The notes below the pieces were generated by a model. The model did not search any database. It was given only the letters and a program-made list of their open reading frames with translations, and was not told where the DNA came from. 64,000 bases of DNA from Leptospira stimsonii (lineage in GTDB: Bacteria; Spirochaetota; Leptospiria; Leptospirales; Leptospiraceae), in the NCBI RefSeq assembly GCF_003545875.1, contig NZ_QHCS01000001.1, forward strand, positions 682,001-746,000. Direction: 5' to 3'. Shown here in pieces: positions 17,924-36,672 of the stretch (positions are counted from its first letter, which is position 1; every line of letters starts with the position of its first letter). Position numbers and translations under genes: made by a program.

Positions 17924-20443
17924 TCAAAGAGGAGCCGACTTTGAATTCTTTTTTTGAGAAACGGTCGATTCCAGAATTTCTTCTAACTTAAGAATTCTTT
18001 CCGCGTTGTTCAATCCTTTGTATGCTCGAATGAGATTTCTCAGATTTCGGACGTTTTTCGGATCTCGGATTCTAAGACGCTCACCTACGTCCACGGATTG
18101 ATTCATATCTCCGGCCTTTCTTAACATTCTCGAAGTATAAGCGAGCATTACGTCATCCGAAGGAATCGCCTTCAAATATTCGTGGGCGCAGAAGGAAGCT
18201 TTGTCGTATTCTCTCAAACGAAAGTAAGACAAGCTAAGTTCTTTCAACGCGGCGGGATGTGCTTGTTTCCCGTCGTTCCATTCGGCAAAAAATTTATCCA
18301 GGGACTTTTTATCTTTTTTGGAGAATTTGATTTTCACCTTTTTAGGAACGATTCCGTTCCATTCGATTCTCATGATGGAAAGATCATCGGTAAGAACTCC
18401 CTCCCTTTCAAGTTGAGAGTTGATTCTTTCCAAATCACCTTTGGATTCTTCTACGATGCGAAGAATTCTGGTCTCATCGTAGTTCATATTTTTTTTACCG
18501 TCGATGTTCTCCAAAAGAATGTCGTCGCGGCCGTCCGATCCGTTAAAGAGAACGTCCCCAGGCATAAACTGAAACGTTTGTACGGAAAGTGTTCCTTCCA
18601 CAAGTTGAGATCCGAGCTTTCTGTAAAAAACATTCTCGCCTAAAAAAGAAGCGATTCCATCCCGATAAAGAATGGAATAAGGATGTTCCGCGTTCATATA
18701 ATAACTAAAACCGGTGTCGTCCTCGATGACTCCGAGAACGATCGAAACCAACATGGATCCTTCGAAACTTTCAAAAACTCTATGCAATTCTATGAATGCG
18801 TTTTTCAGCCATCGTTCCGGATAAAGGTCTTTCATAAAAGCGCTGAAGCGGGTTCTTTCTATGATTGATTTGAAAACCGCACCCAAGACTAAAGCTCCGC
18901 CGGCTCCTTGCATCGATTTTCCCATCGCGTCCGCATTGAAGAATACGGTGACTCTTCTTCCTTTGAGAACGATGCTTTCCGTCTTGCAGAGATCGCCACC
19001 GATTTCGTTTCTGAGATTCTTAAAATGAAACTGTTTCTTCTGTTTGATAAAAAATTCGATCTTAACGTTTTCGCTTTCGGCGTTGTTTTGTCCAAGAGGA
19101 TTGATGAGCAAGGAGGTGAGAAAATAATCTCCGTCTTGTTGGTCTTTGAGTTTGCTCATCTTATCTAACGTATCCGTAAGTTCACGGGTTCTTTCTTCTA
19201 CTCTTTGCTCGAGATTTGCGTTCAGTTCTTCAGTCTTTGCATGAAGTTCGCTGAATCGTTCCGCGAGAATTGTGGCGATTCCCATCACGTAAAAGAAGAA
19301 ACCGTATTTGCTCAGTGCAAGACCCGTATTGAAGATTAGGGAATCCAAAACGTCGAAGATCGCGGTAAAAGTGATAATCACGGTGCCTAGGAAAAGCCGT
19401 TTCGCAGAAGGAAGTTTTAGTCGAATGCCCTTGATCAAAACGTAAAAGTTTACGGGAACCGCGTAGAAGATCGCTCCCATTTGCCACAGTCGAAGTACGT
19501 ATTCGGAAATATACATCGGGGTGAACAAAGTAGGAATCACCAAAATAAGATTGAAGATAGAATAATATCGAATCGGAGCGATCGTCTTCCCGTAAAAAAG
19601 CTGACTCATAAAGGTAAAATAACTCGAAATGCAGATATACAGCGCAATCAATTCGATTCTTTGGATGAGGGTGGAGTCGATTGGATTCTCAAAAACCGCT
19701 GACGACCTAGTGTATATATAAAGTCCGAGTAAAAGGGCGAAAAGACCGAAGGAAAAATTGTGCCTTTCCTTTCTTCGTTTTAAAAAGAGAAAAAGATGAT
19801 ATAACCCCGTTGTGATATAAATTCCGATCAGGATCAGTGCGATCCGATCTTGTTCTTTATATATTAAATTTTTGTAATACCCGATTTCATAGCCGGAGGT
19901 GAGATAGAATCCAGTATGATCATATTTTGGATCGCCCGAGAGTTTGATTACGAGGCGATTTCCTTTTTGTTTGAGAATTTCGCGATCGATTTCGTAAACC
20001 TGGCCTCGAACGGTCCTATGAAAAGTTATTTTATCGTTCGAAATTTCCCCTTCCTTTGCGATGATCTTTCCGTTGATATAGATATCGAAAGTTTCTCCTA
20101 TTTCGCCGAGACGAATTCCCGGTTCCAAGGGGCTTTCCAGGAATCCGTTCGGAAGATCGAACTCGGTGTAAAAAGTAAAGGTATGAAGGGAAGAATGATG
20201 CGAGTAGAATTTATTTACCCAGATTGGAAAGGTTCGAACATTCTTCCATTCCGAATCGAGAGCGAAGTTTTCCTTTAAAAAATCATTTTCAAAACGATCT
20301 ATAATTCTCCATTCTTTCGGAGTACAATTGTCTTCCACATCGCAGGTCTTGACGAGGTCGATCGAATTCTGCGCAAACAAAGTGGAATGGAAAAAAAAGA
20401 ACAAAAAAAAGATATATGCAAAAGTTCTAAACTGCTGATTCAT
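17924..20443 (-). CDS. 7TMR-DISM receptor with SpoIIE/PP2C phosphatase domain (839 aa)
   Basis: A signal peptide (ending LFAQ) precedes a periplasmic jelly-roll-like domain (about 30-185) and a seven-helix membrane region (about 195-395). A coiled coil (LEQRVEERTRELTDTLDKMSK) links to a SpoIIE-type serine phosphatase at about 440-690. Metal-binding acidic residues are kept in NEIGGDLC, FNADAMGKS, NGSDGRDD and LTDDLSIMRI, so activity is likely. The C-terminal 120 residues look like a short TPR-type helical region. The protein probably dephosphorylates an anti-sigma-antagonist or similar partner; no such gene is next to it. A hairpin GGCTCC-TCCAA-GGAGCC lies at 20459-20475 in its 5' region. Confidence 0.9.
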   Translation of the reverse strand: MNQQFRTFAYIFFLFFFFHSTLFAQNSIDLVKTCDVEDNCTPKEWRIIDRFENDFLKENFALDSEWKNVRTFPIWVNKFYSHHSSLHTFTFYTEFDLPNGFLESPLEPGIRLGEIGETFDIYINGKIIAKEGEISNDKITFHRTVRGQVYEIDREILKQKGNRLVIKLSGDPKYDHTGFYLTSGYEIGYYKNLIYKEQDRIALILIGIYITTGLYHLFLFLKRRKERHNFSFGLFALLLGLYIYTRSSAVFENPIDSTLIQRIELIALYICISSYFTFMSQLFYGKTIAPIRYYSIFNLILVIPTLFTPMYISEYVLRLWQMGAIFYAVPVNFYVLIKGIRLKLPSAKRLFLGTVIITFTAIFDVLDSLIFNTGLALSKYGFFFYVMGIATILAERFSELHAKTEELNANLEQRVEERTRELTDTLDKMSKLKDQQDGDYFLTSLLINPLGQNNAESENVKIEFFIKQKKQFHFKNLRNEIGGDLCKTESIVLKGRRVTVFFNADAMGKSMQGAGGALVLGAVFKSIIERTRFSAFMKDLYPERWLKNAFIELHRVFESFEGSMLVSIVLGVIEDDTGFSYYMNAEHPYSILYRDGIASFLGENVFYRKLGSQLVEGTLSVQTFQFMPGDVLFNGSDGRDDILLENIDGKKNMNYDETRILRIVEESKGDLERINSQLEREGVLTDDLSIMRIEWNGIVPKKVKIKFSKKDKKSLDKFFAEWNDGKQAHPAALKELSLSYFRLREYDKASFCAHEYLKAIPSDDVMLAYTSRMLRKAGDMNQSVDVGERLRIRDPKNVRNLRNLIRAYKGLNNAERILKLEEILESTVSQKKNSKSAPL

Positions 20444-20809
20444 TTGTTTTTTGGAAATGGCTCCTCCAAGGAGCCGTTAAAACCAGAACTTCACTGGGAA
20501 GGACCAAAACTTTCTTTATCGGAGTTGTTACCGATTTTTCTACCTAAGAAAGAAAGCGCTCAAGAGATCCATGGGAGAATGAAATGTCGCATCGCATTTA
20601 CAAGCATATTTTTTACCGGGAAATGTTCCCCTTTCTTTCTCGCTCCTAAAAGAGTTAGATCGTTCTTCTTTTATAAGGTGCGATCGTTCTTGGATTCTTC
20701 GTTTCCAAAAGTTTACGGTTCTCCCTTTTTTTAAAAAATGTCAGGAAAGAGGCCAGAGAAGTAAACTATTGTTGCAATTGTTGTCAAAAGATGCATTTAT
20801 TGTCGATTT
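20444..20809. other. Divergent intergenic region
   Basis: This 366-base gap separates the phosphatase gene (minus) from an exported-protein gene (plus). It contains a 6-bp-stem hairpin at 20459-20475, about 16 bases upstream of the phosphatase start codon. No other gene or clear promoter pair could be supported. Confidence 0.4.
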
Positions 20810-21814
20810 ATGTTTGGGAAGAAATTGACTAAATCGATCTTTATCGCCCTTTTATTGTTATGTCCCGGTCTCGGTGCGTATCAGGAGGACGGTCATTTTT
20901 ACACGGTTCAAACCGTGTTAAATAATTTTCATACTCCTTCTCCGCTTACAAAAGAAGAAACGGCGCTCGTTGCCTTTTGCGCTCAACTTCCGGATGAAGT
21001 TCCAGAATTGGATGCGATCGGAGTTTACAGAAAGTTAGCAATCGATCATCCGTTTCAGTATTTGCTCTGGGTCTTTACCGATCGAGGCTCTCGTTATACG
21101 CTCGGGAGAATGGCAGAGGTGCAACAACTTCTTCACGGATTGACGGGAGGTGAGAGTGAACACCTGAGAAATGTTGCGATCGTCACTCTGGATCGATTGC
21201 GAAACGAACTCACCTCTAAGAAGGAAAAACAACCGGAAAAACTTTGTGCATTAGGATTCGCATTTCATCTCTTAGGGGATTCGTTTGCACATCGTAAATT
21301 ATATAATTCTAATAAGATGTATCCTACCGGAAGAGGACACGCTTCCGATATGACTCTTCCTGATCATCCCGTCCACAGCGACAATCGAGTGTCCGAATGG
21401 GAAAATTACGCGCAGGGAATCCCGAATCTTTTCCGATCCAGACTCAGAGAAATTATCGTAAAAGACGATTTCCCTAAGGTAAGGGAACTTACCGGAAACG
21501 ACAATCCTTGGCACTGTATATTCGGGACAAAGTGCGAAGACAATATGCGAAAAATATTATTGAATCGTTTGAGAATTTCCGATTCTTTCCCTAAATACGA
21601 TCCCATACAAAAAGATCGTTATAAAGCAAATAATTGTCAGGAATATGTGCAAAAGGTTGTGGCGTTGAAAGACATTCCAATCACGCCCGACTGTGAAAGA
21701 TCCTGGAAAGTTTATAAGACCACTTCACTTGAAGTCTGGAAAGCGCTCGGTTATTTCCAGAACGAAGATTCCAGAAAACAGATCGAACTTTATAACGGAG
21801 ACGACTTATGGTAG
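20810..21814 (+). CDS. Exported hypothetical protein with HLLGDSFAH motif (334 aa)
   Basis: A signal peptide (KKLTKSIFIALLLLCPGLGA) is followed by a mostly helical domain. The segment EDGHFYTVQ near the mature N-terminus, GFAFHLLGDSFAHRK (H153, D157, H161) and GRGHASDM (H177, D180) resemble the spaced His/Asp ligands of zinc-dependent phospholipase C and S1/P1-nuclease folds. I therefore suggest a metal-binding exported hydrolase, but this rests on motif spacing only. Six cysteines in the second half could form disulfides. The gene overlaps the next one by 7 bases (ATGGTAG). Confidence 0.75.
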   Translation: MFGKKLTKSIFIALLLLCPGLGAYQEDGHFYTVQTVLNNFHTPSPLTKEETALVAFCAQLPDEVPELDAIGVYRKLAIDHPFQYLLWVFTDRGSRYTLGRMAEVQQLLHGLTGGESEHLRNVAIVTLDRLRNELTSKKEKQPEKLCALGFAFHLLGDSFAHRKLYNSNKMYPTGRGHASDMTLPDHPVHSDNRVSEWENYAQGIPNLFRSRLREIIVKDDFPKVRELTGNDNPWHCIFGTKCEDNMRKILLNRLRISDSFPKYDPIQKDRYKANNCQEYVQKVVALKDIPITPDCERSWKVYKTTSLEVWKALGYFQNEDSRKQIELYNGDDLW

Positions 21815-22239
21815 AAGCGGCGAACGAGGATCCACGCAAAAAAAGAAAACGAAAGGTAAAACGAAATTCGATTTGGGGAGAAATTCTCATCGTTTTTGCC
21901 GGCTTACCGATTTTGATCGTCTGGGTCACATTACGGACGTTCGTTTGCTGGGGGAACTTGGGTTTTTTCGGAGAACTTTTTTGCAGGGTTTCCGGATTTA
22001 TAAAACCGATCCTTTTGATTTCCACGCTCGTTTTATTGGTGATCACGATTTTCGATCTTCATAAGTTAGGCGATGAACTGGAAGATCTTCCGAAATGGGC
22101 CTGGAAACGAAGTTATAAAGGATTTCGATCCTTGGATAACTGGGAGAAGTTTCATTTTTTGTTCTCCTTCTTCTCATTCCTTGGCGCTTTGATCATAGGA
22201 ATTTATCTCCTTCATCATTTTGAATTTAGTTTATTTTAA
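21808..22239 (+). CDS. Small membrane protein of unknown function (143 aa)
   Basis: A basic N-terminus (RKKRKRKVKRNS) is followed by three hydrophobic segments at about 28-45, 63-80 and 115-140, consistent with a small inner-membrane protein. No family was recognised. The start overlaps the end of the exported protein gene, and GGAG lies 8 bases before the ATG, so translation is probably coupled and the two products may work together. Confidence 0.72.
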   Translation: MVEAANEDPRKKRKRKVKRNSIWGEILIVFAGLPILIVWVTLRTFVCWGNLGFFGELFCRVSGFIKPILLISTLVLLVITIFDLHKLGDELEDLPKWAWKRSYKGFRSLDNWEKFHFLFSFFSFLGALIIGIYLLHHFEFSLF

Positions 22240-22266
22240 TATATCAATATAAGTATCGGGGTTGTA

Positions 22267-23991
<1,725 letters not shown>

Positions 23992-24000
23992 TAAAAATTA

Positions 24001-24073
24001 CAATTCTGCAAGCTAAAGGACAATACCGAGAATAATTGGTCAAAATTCTTCGTCTAACAGCCTTGCAGAATTG
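24001..24073. promoter_or_regulatory. Long-range inverted repeat upstream of the cyclase-ATPase gene
   Basis: CAATTCTGCAAG (24001-24012) and CTTGCAGAATTG (24062-24073) are perfectly complementary over 12 bp and can extend past a single bulged base. The 49-base interior can fold partly as well. It lies 34 bases before the start of the 1396-residue protein and just after the GMC gene. It could be a 5'-leader structure, a terminator or a binding site. Confidence 0.4.
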
Positions 24074-24095
24074 ATGAAACAAAAATAACATTCGA

Positions 24096-28298
<4,203 letters not shown>

Positions 28299-28357
28299 AA
28301 TCGAAAGTCGGAAGAATATTCAATATTTAGAATGTTCTGCTCCGGTTTGGAGCCGAT

Positions 28358-28386
28358 TTGAAATCGGACTTTTGGTCCGATTTCAA
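28358..28386. terminator. Bidirectional terminator-like hairpin in a convergent gap
   Basis: The arms TTGAAATCGGAC (28358-28369) and GTCCGATTTCAA (28375-28386) give a perfect 12-bp stem with a TTTTG loop between the convergent cyclase-ATPase and methyltransferase genes. There is no strong T-run on either side, so efficiency is uncertain. A smaller palindrome, CCGATTT-G-AAATCGG, overlaps the left arm. Confidence 0.5.
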
Positions 28387-28437
28387 GGGATTACAAAATT
28401 CGGTTTTCAAGAAGAAGTGAGGAGTCTAATTCTTCTT

Positions 28438-29148
28438 TTACTTCGCTTTTTTTCCGGCGAAAAATGCAATTGCTCCGATCACATACAATTCGTAATCCTT
28501 AAAGTTTTCTTTGAGAGCCGATTCCAAATCCGAAAAAGTGTCTTGTGTATTGTGAAACACTCCCCTTCGGTTTAGATTTTTCATTCCCCTGCGAGAGAGA
28601 TAATGGGTCTGGCCCAGATCATGCAAGGCGGTCGATCCGAAAATCACTCCTTCTGGATTTCGAATTTTGAGAAGATTCTGAAACGCGGTGGAGGCTTTTT
28701 CGCGAATCGCGCCCGGCACACAGTGAAACAGAAAACTCATACCGATGGAGTCGAACTTCTCTTCGGTCTCGATCGGCTCGAGGATATTGGCACGATATGC
28801 GTTGAAGTTTCCGGCAAGACCGGACAATCTTCTTCTGGCTTCTATAAGGCTGTTCGCGTTCAAATCCATAACGGAAATGGTCGGTTTTGCAACGGGAAAT
28901 TTCGCTTTCTGAAGTAGATAACCCGTTCCAACTCCTATGTCGAGATGATTTGCGCTGAGATATTTATTATAAAGCCGGACCATATTTTGCGGGGGACAAC
29001 GCCAGAACCAACGGCTGATGATATGCAAAACGACAAGGTCGTAAACTCTGAGAAAACTGCTCGTATAGACTTGTTGACCTTCGATCACTTCTTGGCTGTA
29101 TTTTTCCTCAGACATTCCAAGATCGATGTAAAGCTGATTTTGTTGCAT
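28438..29148 (-). CDS. Class I SAM-dependent methyltransferase (236 aa)
   Basis: The Rossmann-like SAM-binding motif I is HLDIGVGTGYLLQ, followed by the acidic motif II region (ISVMDLNANSL) and FDSIGMSFLFHCVPG. It is related to small-molecule methyltransferases of the UbiE type, but the acceptor is unknown. The frame is open to 29208; the ATG at 29148 is preferred because AAGGAAG lies just upstream of it. It is separated from the GMC gene to the right by about 300 bases, so common transcription is not obvious. Confidence 0.87.
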   Translation of the reverse strand: MQQNQLYIDLGMSEEKYSQEVIEGQQVYTSSFLRVYDLVVLHIISRWFWRCPPQNMVRLYNKYLSANHLDIGVGTGYLLQKAKFPVAKPTISVMDLNANSLIEARRRLSGLAGNFNAYRANILEPIETEEKFDSIGMSFLFHCVPGAIREKASTAFQNLLKIRNPEGVIFGSTALHDLGQTHYLSRRGMKNLNRRGVFHNTQDTFSDLESALKENFKDYELYVIGAIAFFAGKKAK

Positions 29149-29445
29149 TAACTGGCTTCCTTTTTGTTTCTTTGTTTGTATTGGACTAGATGGAAGAATG
29201 GATCTCAAAAGCCGTTCCCTTTTTGATAATGAAACGACTTTTTCTCTATATTTGTTTTTGATATATCCGGTTTCTAAAAAAGAGAAGAGGATTTGTGTTT
29301 ATCTCTCGACTCTTCTTTTTTAACAATAGTATCAATATTTCTAAATTAGAAGAATAGAATACATCAAAACAGTGTCAATTGTTATATTAGAATTTGATGC
29401 AGTTCATTGATTCGAATTATATATTGATACGATCGTTTTAATGTT

Positions 29446-31017
29446 TTATAGGTTGGAACAGATCGACGCCGCCGTATGTTCTGCCACCGCAGAGATGGTC
29501 ATCACCGGGTGAAATCCGATCGAGGAAGGAATTACGGATCCGTCCGCGATGAACAAATTCTTATATCCGAAAACTTCTCCCGTTTCGGATACGACCCCCT
29601 TGTCCGGATTGGCTCCTAAATGACAACCCCCCATCGAGTGTACGGAGAGAATTCGATTGAACAGTAAAAAAGTGGCGAGCGGGCCGAATTGTCCTCCATA
29701 GGCATCTCCTACTTGTTGCATCGAAGCCGTCATATTTTGGATCAAAGTTTGATTCTCTTTTGAATAATTCCATTTTACGTCGATATCTTTTCCGCAACGA
29801 ACGATTCTTCCGTTAGCATTGTCTCTTCCGATCGCAAAGAGATTCGACATGTACTTCGGATCTCCGGCACCAGGCGCTCCGGGAGGTAAGGGTTTTGAGA
29901 TCCATCCCTTCTTGAAGATTAAGGGAAGAATCCACTTCAAACTTTTCCAAAAAAGAGGTCCGATCAATCGTAAGAACCAATTCGGTTTTGCGATTCCCAA
30001 CGAAGCAAGGACGGCCATCACAGGTTCGTTGAACGTAGGCGCCGCCATCGTATACTGAAATCCCTCCGGAAAATAATTGATCACCGTTGTAACGTCCGGA
30101 CCGTCCCAAGGTTTGAGATCGGTTTTGCTGGATTCGATTCCTCCTAAGAAATCTCCGTTTCCGGAATATCCTTTCCCAAGTTGTTTGCTTAAATTCGGAA
30201 GTGTCTTGTAATAATCTCTGCTGTTAAAAAGAATTCGGTTGGTTCCTAACGTTCCTGCGGATAGGACGACTCTTTTCCCATAGACGGAATGTTTTTCTCC
30301 GGTTACGGTATTCTCGTAGAAAACGATATAACCTCCCTTCGGATCGGGGGCGATATGCGAAGCCAAAGAATCCGTTTGAAATACGGCACCGTTTTTTTGT
30401 GCGTCGGCAATATAATTGAAATCTAATGTGTTTTTTGCCCCGTGATTGCATCCGAATTCGCATTCCGCACAACGTAGACAAACGGATTGACCGGGTCTCG
30501 CCGGTTTTAACCAACTGACCGCCTCATCGGGATCAAAGTGAGAATGGCGATTCAAATCCGCCGCGGCCTTGAACTTGTTTCGTTTAGGGAGATTCCATTC
30601 CGCAGGAACCGGTTTTATATCGAGTTTGGAGGCGACTTTATCGTAATAAGGATCCAAATAGTTTCGATTGAAGGGAGCAGGCCATCTCGGATCTTGAAAA
30701 ACCGCATCGTCGGGCCGGATATGGATGTTCGCATAAATCAAAGATCCTCCGCCCAAACCGGAGGCGGTGACGGTACCTAATCCGCTAAAAAAATTCAATT
30801 CGTACAATCCCAACGACTTTCGTTTTTTCGGATAACGCCATAGAAGATTGTTCACGTTCTGTACGTCTCTGGGAAACATTCCCGGAGTATATTTTTTTCC
30901 GCGTTCTAATACCAAAACGTTTTGGCCTTTTTCTGAAAGACGTAATGCGCTGATTGAACCGCCGAATCCGGATCCGATCACGATCGCGTCGTATTGTTGC
31001 ACGTTGTTGTTTGACAT
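29446..31017 (-). CDS. GMC-family FAD oxidoreductase, cholesterol-oxidase-like (523 aa)
   Basis: FAD-binding AIVIGSGFGGSISAL and VLERGKKYTPG lie at the N-terminus, with GLGGGSLIYANIHIRP next and the active-site VHSMGGCHLG near the C-terminus. CLRCAECEFGC (C180, C183, C186, C190) matches the four-cysteine motif of its two paralogues in this window. GGAAGG precedes the ATG on the minus strand. It lies 51 bases downstream of the GMC-hydrolase fusion on the same strand, so the pair probably forms an operon acting on related substrates. Confidence 0.93.
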   Translation of the reverse strand: MSNNNVQQYDAIVIGSGFGGSISALRLSEKGQNVLVLERGKKYTPGMFPRDVQNVNNLLWRYPKKRKSLGLYELNFFSGLGTVTASGLGGGSLIYANIHIRPDDAVFQDPRWPAPFNRNYLDPYYDKVASKLDIKPVPAEWNLPKRNKFKAAADLNRHSHFDPDEAVSWLKPARPGQSVCLRCAECEFGCNHGAKNTLDFNYIADAQKNGAVFQTDSLASHIAPDPKGGYIVFYENTVTGEKHSVYGKRVVLSAGTLGTNRILFNSRDYYKTLPNLSKQLGKGYSGNGDFLGGIESSKTDLKPWDGPDVTTVINYFPEGFQYTMAAPTFNEPVMAVLASLGIAKPNWFLRLIGPLFWKSLKWILPLIFKKGWISKPLPPGAPGAGDPKYMSNLFAIGRDNANGRIVRCGKDIDVKWNYSKENQTLIQNMTASMQQVGDAYGGQFGPLATFLLFNRILSVHSMGGCHLGANPDKGVVSETGEVFGYKNLFIADGSVIPSSIGFHPVMTISAVAEHTAASICSNL

Positions 31018-31068
31018 TCTTCCTTCCGTAAGAGATATTTAGAAAATTCTAATGGATTTGCGTTCGCT

Positions 31069-34575
<3,507 letters not shown>

Positions 34576-34895
34576 TATTTTAACAAAAAAGCGCGGATAC
34601 TGATGAAAAAGTGCGATTCGATCTGTTTCCGGATTTTCGGTTTCGTCGATCGTTTCTGAAGAATCGAACGTACGGTTCCAAAAAGGATTCCTTATAAAAA
34701 GAGCAATTTACGTTTTTATAATTCGATCCTTGTGCGGGTTAAGAATTCTTTGATTGACGTATTTCACGATGATTTTCGATAATGAAATTCAGAAAACTGA
34801 ATATGATTGTTTGATTCCATCTTAAATTCCAACTCCTCGCATTCCTGAAAAAGGGCTGGGAGTTCCGTATCTATTTCGAAATAAGAAGGAATCAA
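34576..34895. other. Divergent intergenic region
   Basis: This 320-base AT-rich gap separates the GMC-hydrolase operon (minus) from rsgA (plus). A weak stem, AACTCC with GGGAGTT, occurs at about 34830-34864 just before rsgA. No gene was seen and no promoter stands out. Confidence 0.35.
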
Positions 34896-35969
34896 ATGTC
34901 ACAATCAAATTCTCTGCTCACCTCTTACGGCTGGGATCCGGAAGTATTTCTCACGGAACCGTTGTCCGATCTCATTCCTGCACGGGTCATATCCGTTTAT
35001 GGAGAATATTCTAAAATTCTAATATATCTTGGAGAACGTCGCGGGATCCAATCCGGTGTTTTGTTATCCTCCGGAGAATCTCTCGTAACCGGTGATTGGA
35101 TTCTCGTTCGGGAAATTGCTGGAGACGATCTTTGTATCGTAGAAAAAATTCTACCGAGAAAAACGTTCTTAAAAAGGGCGAGTCCGGGAAAACGAAATCA
35201 ATCCCAGGCGATCGCGTCGAATATCGATCTGTTGCTCGTGGTGATGGGTCTGGACAACGACTACAGTCCGAGAAGAATCGAACGTTACCTTTTCCTTGCG
35301 AAGATCAGCGGCGCGGAAGTCGCGATCGTTCTCAACAAACGGGATTTATGCGAAGACCCGGAAACGAAATTCACCGAGATCCAAAAAATCGCGGGCGATA
35401 TTCCCGTATTGATGATTTCAGCGCTGGATGATTCCCAAACACAGGGTTTGATGGATTGGATTCAACCCGGAAAGACGATTGCGTTCCTCGGTTCGTCCGG
35501 AGCGGGTAAATCGACGATCATTAATTCTTTGTTAGGTGAAGAAATTCAGAAAACGAATACGCTCAAAGCCAGCGACGGAACGGGAAGGCATACGACGACT
35601 CACCGGGAACTTTTCCTTTTGCCTCAAGGTGGGATTTTGATGGACAACCCCGGAATAAGAGAAGTGGGCCTTTTTTCCGGAGGAGACGAAAACGAAATCG
35701 AACTCATCTTTCCCGAAATCGCTTCTGCGGCTTTGGATTGTCGTTTTAGAGATTGTACCCATCGAGAAGAACCGGGTTGTGCGGTTCAGGCCGCGATCCT
35801 GGAAGGAAAAATCGAGGAAGAACGTTATGTGTCTTATCGAAAACTTCTGAAAGAGTTGCAGGCTTATAAAGTTCTTTCGGATCCGATCGAGGCTCAAAAA
35901 CGAAAGCAAATGGACAAACAAATGTCCAAAGCTCTTAGAAATCGGTTGAAAGATAAAGGAAGAATGTAG
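34896..35969 (+). CDS. rsgA: Ribosome small-subunit-dependent GTPase RsgA (357 aa)
   Basis: RsgA is a circularly permuted GTPase that assists late 30S ribosomal subunit maturation. The permuted motif order is visible: G4 NKRDL, G5 ISALDD, then G1 GSSGAGKST, a G2 region (GTGRHTTTHRE) and G3 DNPG. An N-terminal OB-fold-like region precedes them, and a zinc-binding C-terminal part has CRFRDCTHREEPGC. Length is normal. AAGGA precedes the ATG. Confidence 0.96.
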   Translation: MSQSNSLLTSYGWDPEVFLTEPLSDLIPARVISVYGEYSKILIYLGERRGIQSGVLLSSGESLVTGDWILVREIAGDDLCIVEKILPRKTFLKRASPGKRNQSQAIASNIDLLLVVMGLDNDYSPRRIERYLFLAKISGAEVAIVLNKRDLCEDPETKFTEIQKIAGDIPVLMISALDDSQTQGLMDWIQPGKTIAFLGSSGAGKSTIINSLLGEEIQKTNTLKASDGTGRHTTTHRELFLLPQGGILMDNPGIREVGLFSGGDENEIELIFPEIASAALDCRFRDCTHREEPGCAVQAAILEGKIEEERYVSYRKLLKELQAYKVLSDPIEAQKRKQMDKQMSKALRNRLKDKGRM

Positions 35970-35977
35970 AATTTCCG

Positions 35978-36037
35978 CTTCCTTCGGGGTTTTTTGCGTG
36001 AGAAAAATCCTTTTTTTTAAAAAATCCCCGAAGGAAG
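35978..36037. terminator. Inverted repeat after rsgA
   Basis: CTTCCTTCGGGG (35978-35989) and CCCCGAAGGAAG (36026-36037) are perfectly complementary over 12 bp, and the flanking T and A runs can extend the stem past one bulge. The 36-base loop is long. A TTTTTT run begins 3 bases after the right arm (36041-36046). It could end rsgA transcription or attenuate transcription into the sigma factor gene 48 bases downstream. Confidence 0.5.
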
Positions 36038-36084
36038 ATCGTTTTTTAAGAACTAAAATATACAGGGCCGGGACTTTAAATCGT

Positions 36085-36663
36085 ATGAAAGACATATCCT
36101 ATATCGAACTTTTGAACAAAGCGAAATCCGGAGATTTACGGGCCTGGAACGTTTTACAAAAACGCTTTTCTCGCTTTGCGACTCAATTCGCGGCGAAGAT
36201 TCTCAAAGACGAGGATCTTTCTCATGACGTGGTTCAGGAATCCTTTTGGGATCTTTATCGTAATCTCGAAAAGATCACTACGCCGGCGGCCTTCCCTTCC
36301 TTACTCAAAAGGGTTTTGATCAAACACGGAGATCGAATTCTTAGAAAAAAAGAACATCGATCCTTAGTTTTTGTGGATCCGAATCGTATCGATCAAAATT
36401 CGAAAGAATTGCATTCCACTTTTTTGGAAAAGGAATGTTACGAAACTATTCTCGAGAACGTAAAAAAACTGGATCCTTCCGATCAGAGATTGATCGAAAT
36501 GTATTATTACAAGAATTTTACGTTAGTCGAAATATCAAAGTCCGAGGGAAAAACTCTTTCCTTTATTAAAAAAAGACATCTTTTTCTGAAGAATATTTTA
36601 AGAGACGGAATCGGAGAGGCGTTCCGACCGGAAGCTCATTTACGTCTCGCGTTCGCCGCATAG
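36085..36663 (+). CDS. ECF-like RNA polymerase sigma factor (192 aa)
   Basis: Region 2 is recognisable in LLNKAKSGDLRAWNVLQKRF, then DLSHDVVQESFWDLYRNLEKI. Region 4 is recognisable in KLDPSDQRLIEMYYYKNFTLVEISKSEGKTLSFIKKR. The open frame reaches to 35998, but the ATG at 36085 is chosen because the domain starts there and the inverted repeat covers the upstream part. No anti-sigma factor is adjacent. It is followed after 9 bases by clpP, so the two are probably co-transcribed and the protease level may be tied to this sigma factor. Confidence 0.85.
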   Translation: MKDISYIELLNKAKSGDLRAWNVLQKRFSRFATQFAAKILKDEDLSHDVVQESFWDLYRNLEKITTPAAFPSLLKRVLIKHGDRILRKKEHRSLVFVDPNRIDQNSKELHSTFLEKECYETILENVKKLDPSDQRLIEMYYYKNFTLVEISKSEGKTLSFIKKRHLFLKNILRDGIGEAFRPEAHLRLAFAA

Positions 36664-36672
36664 GAGAAGAAT

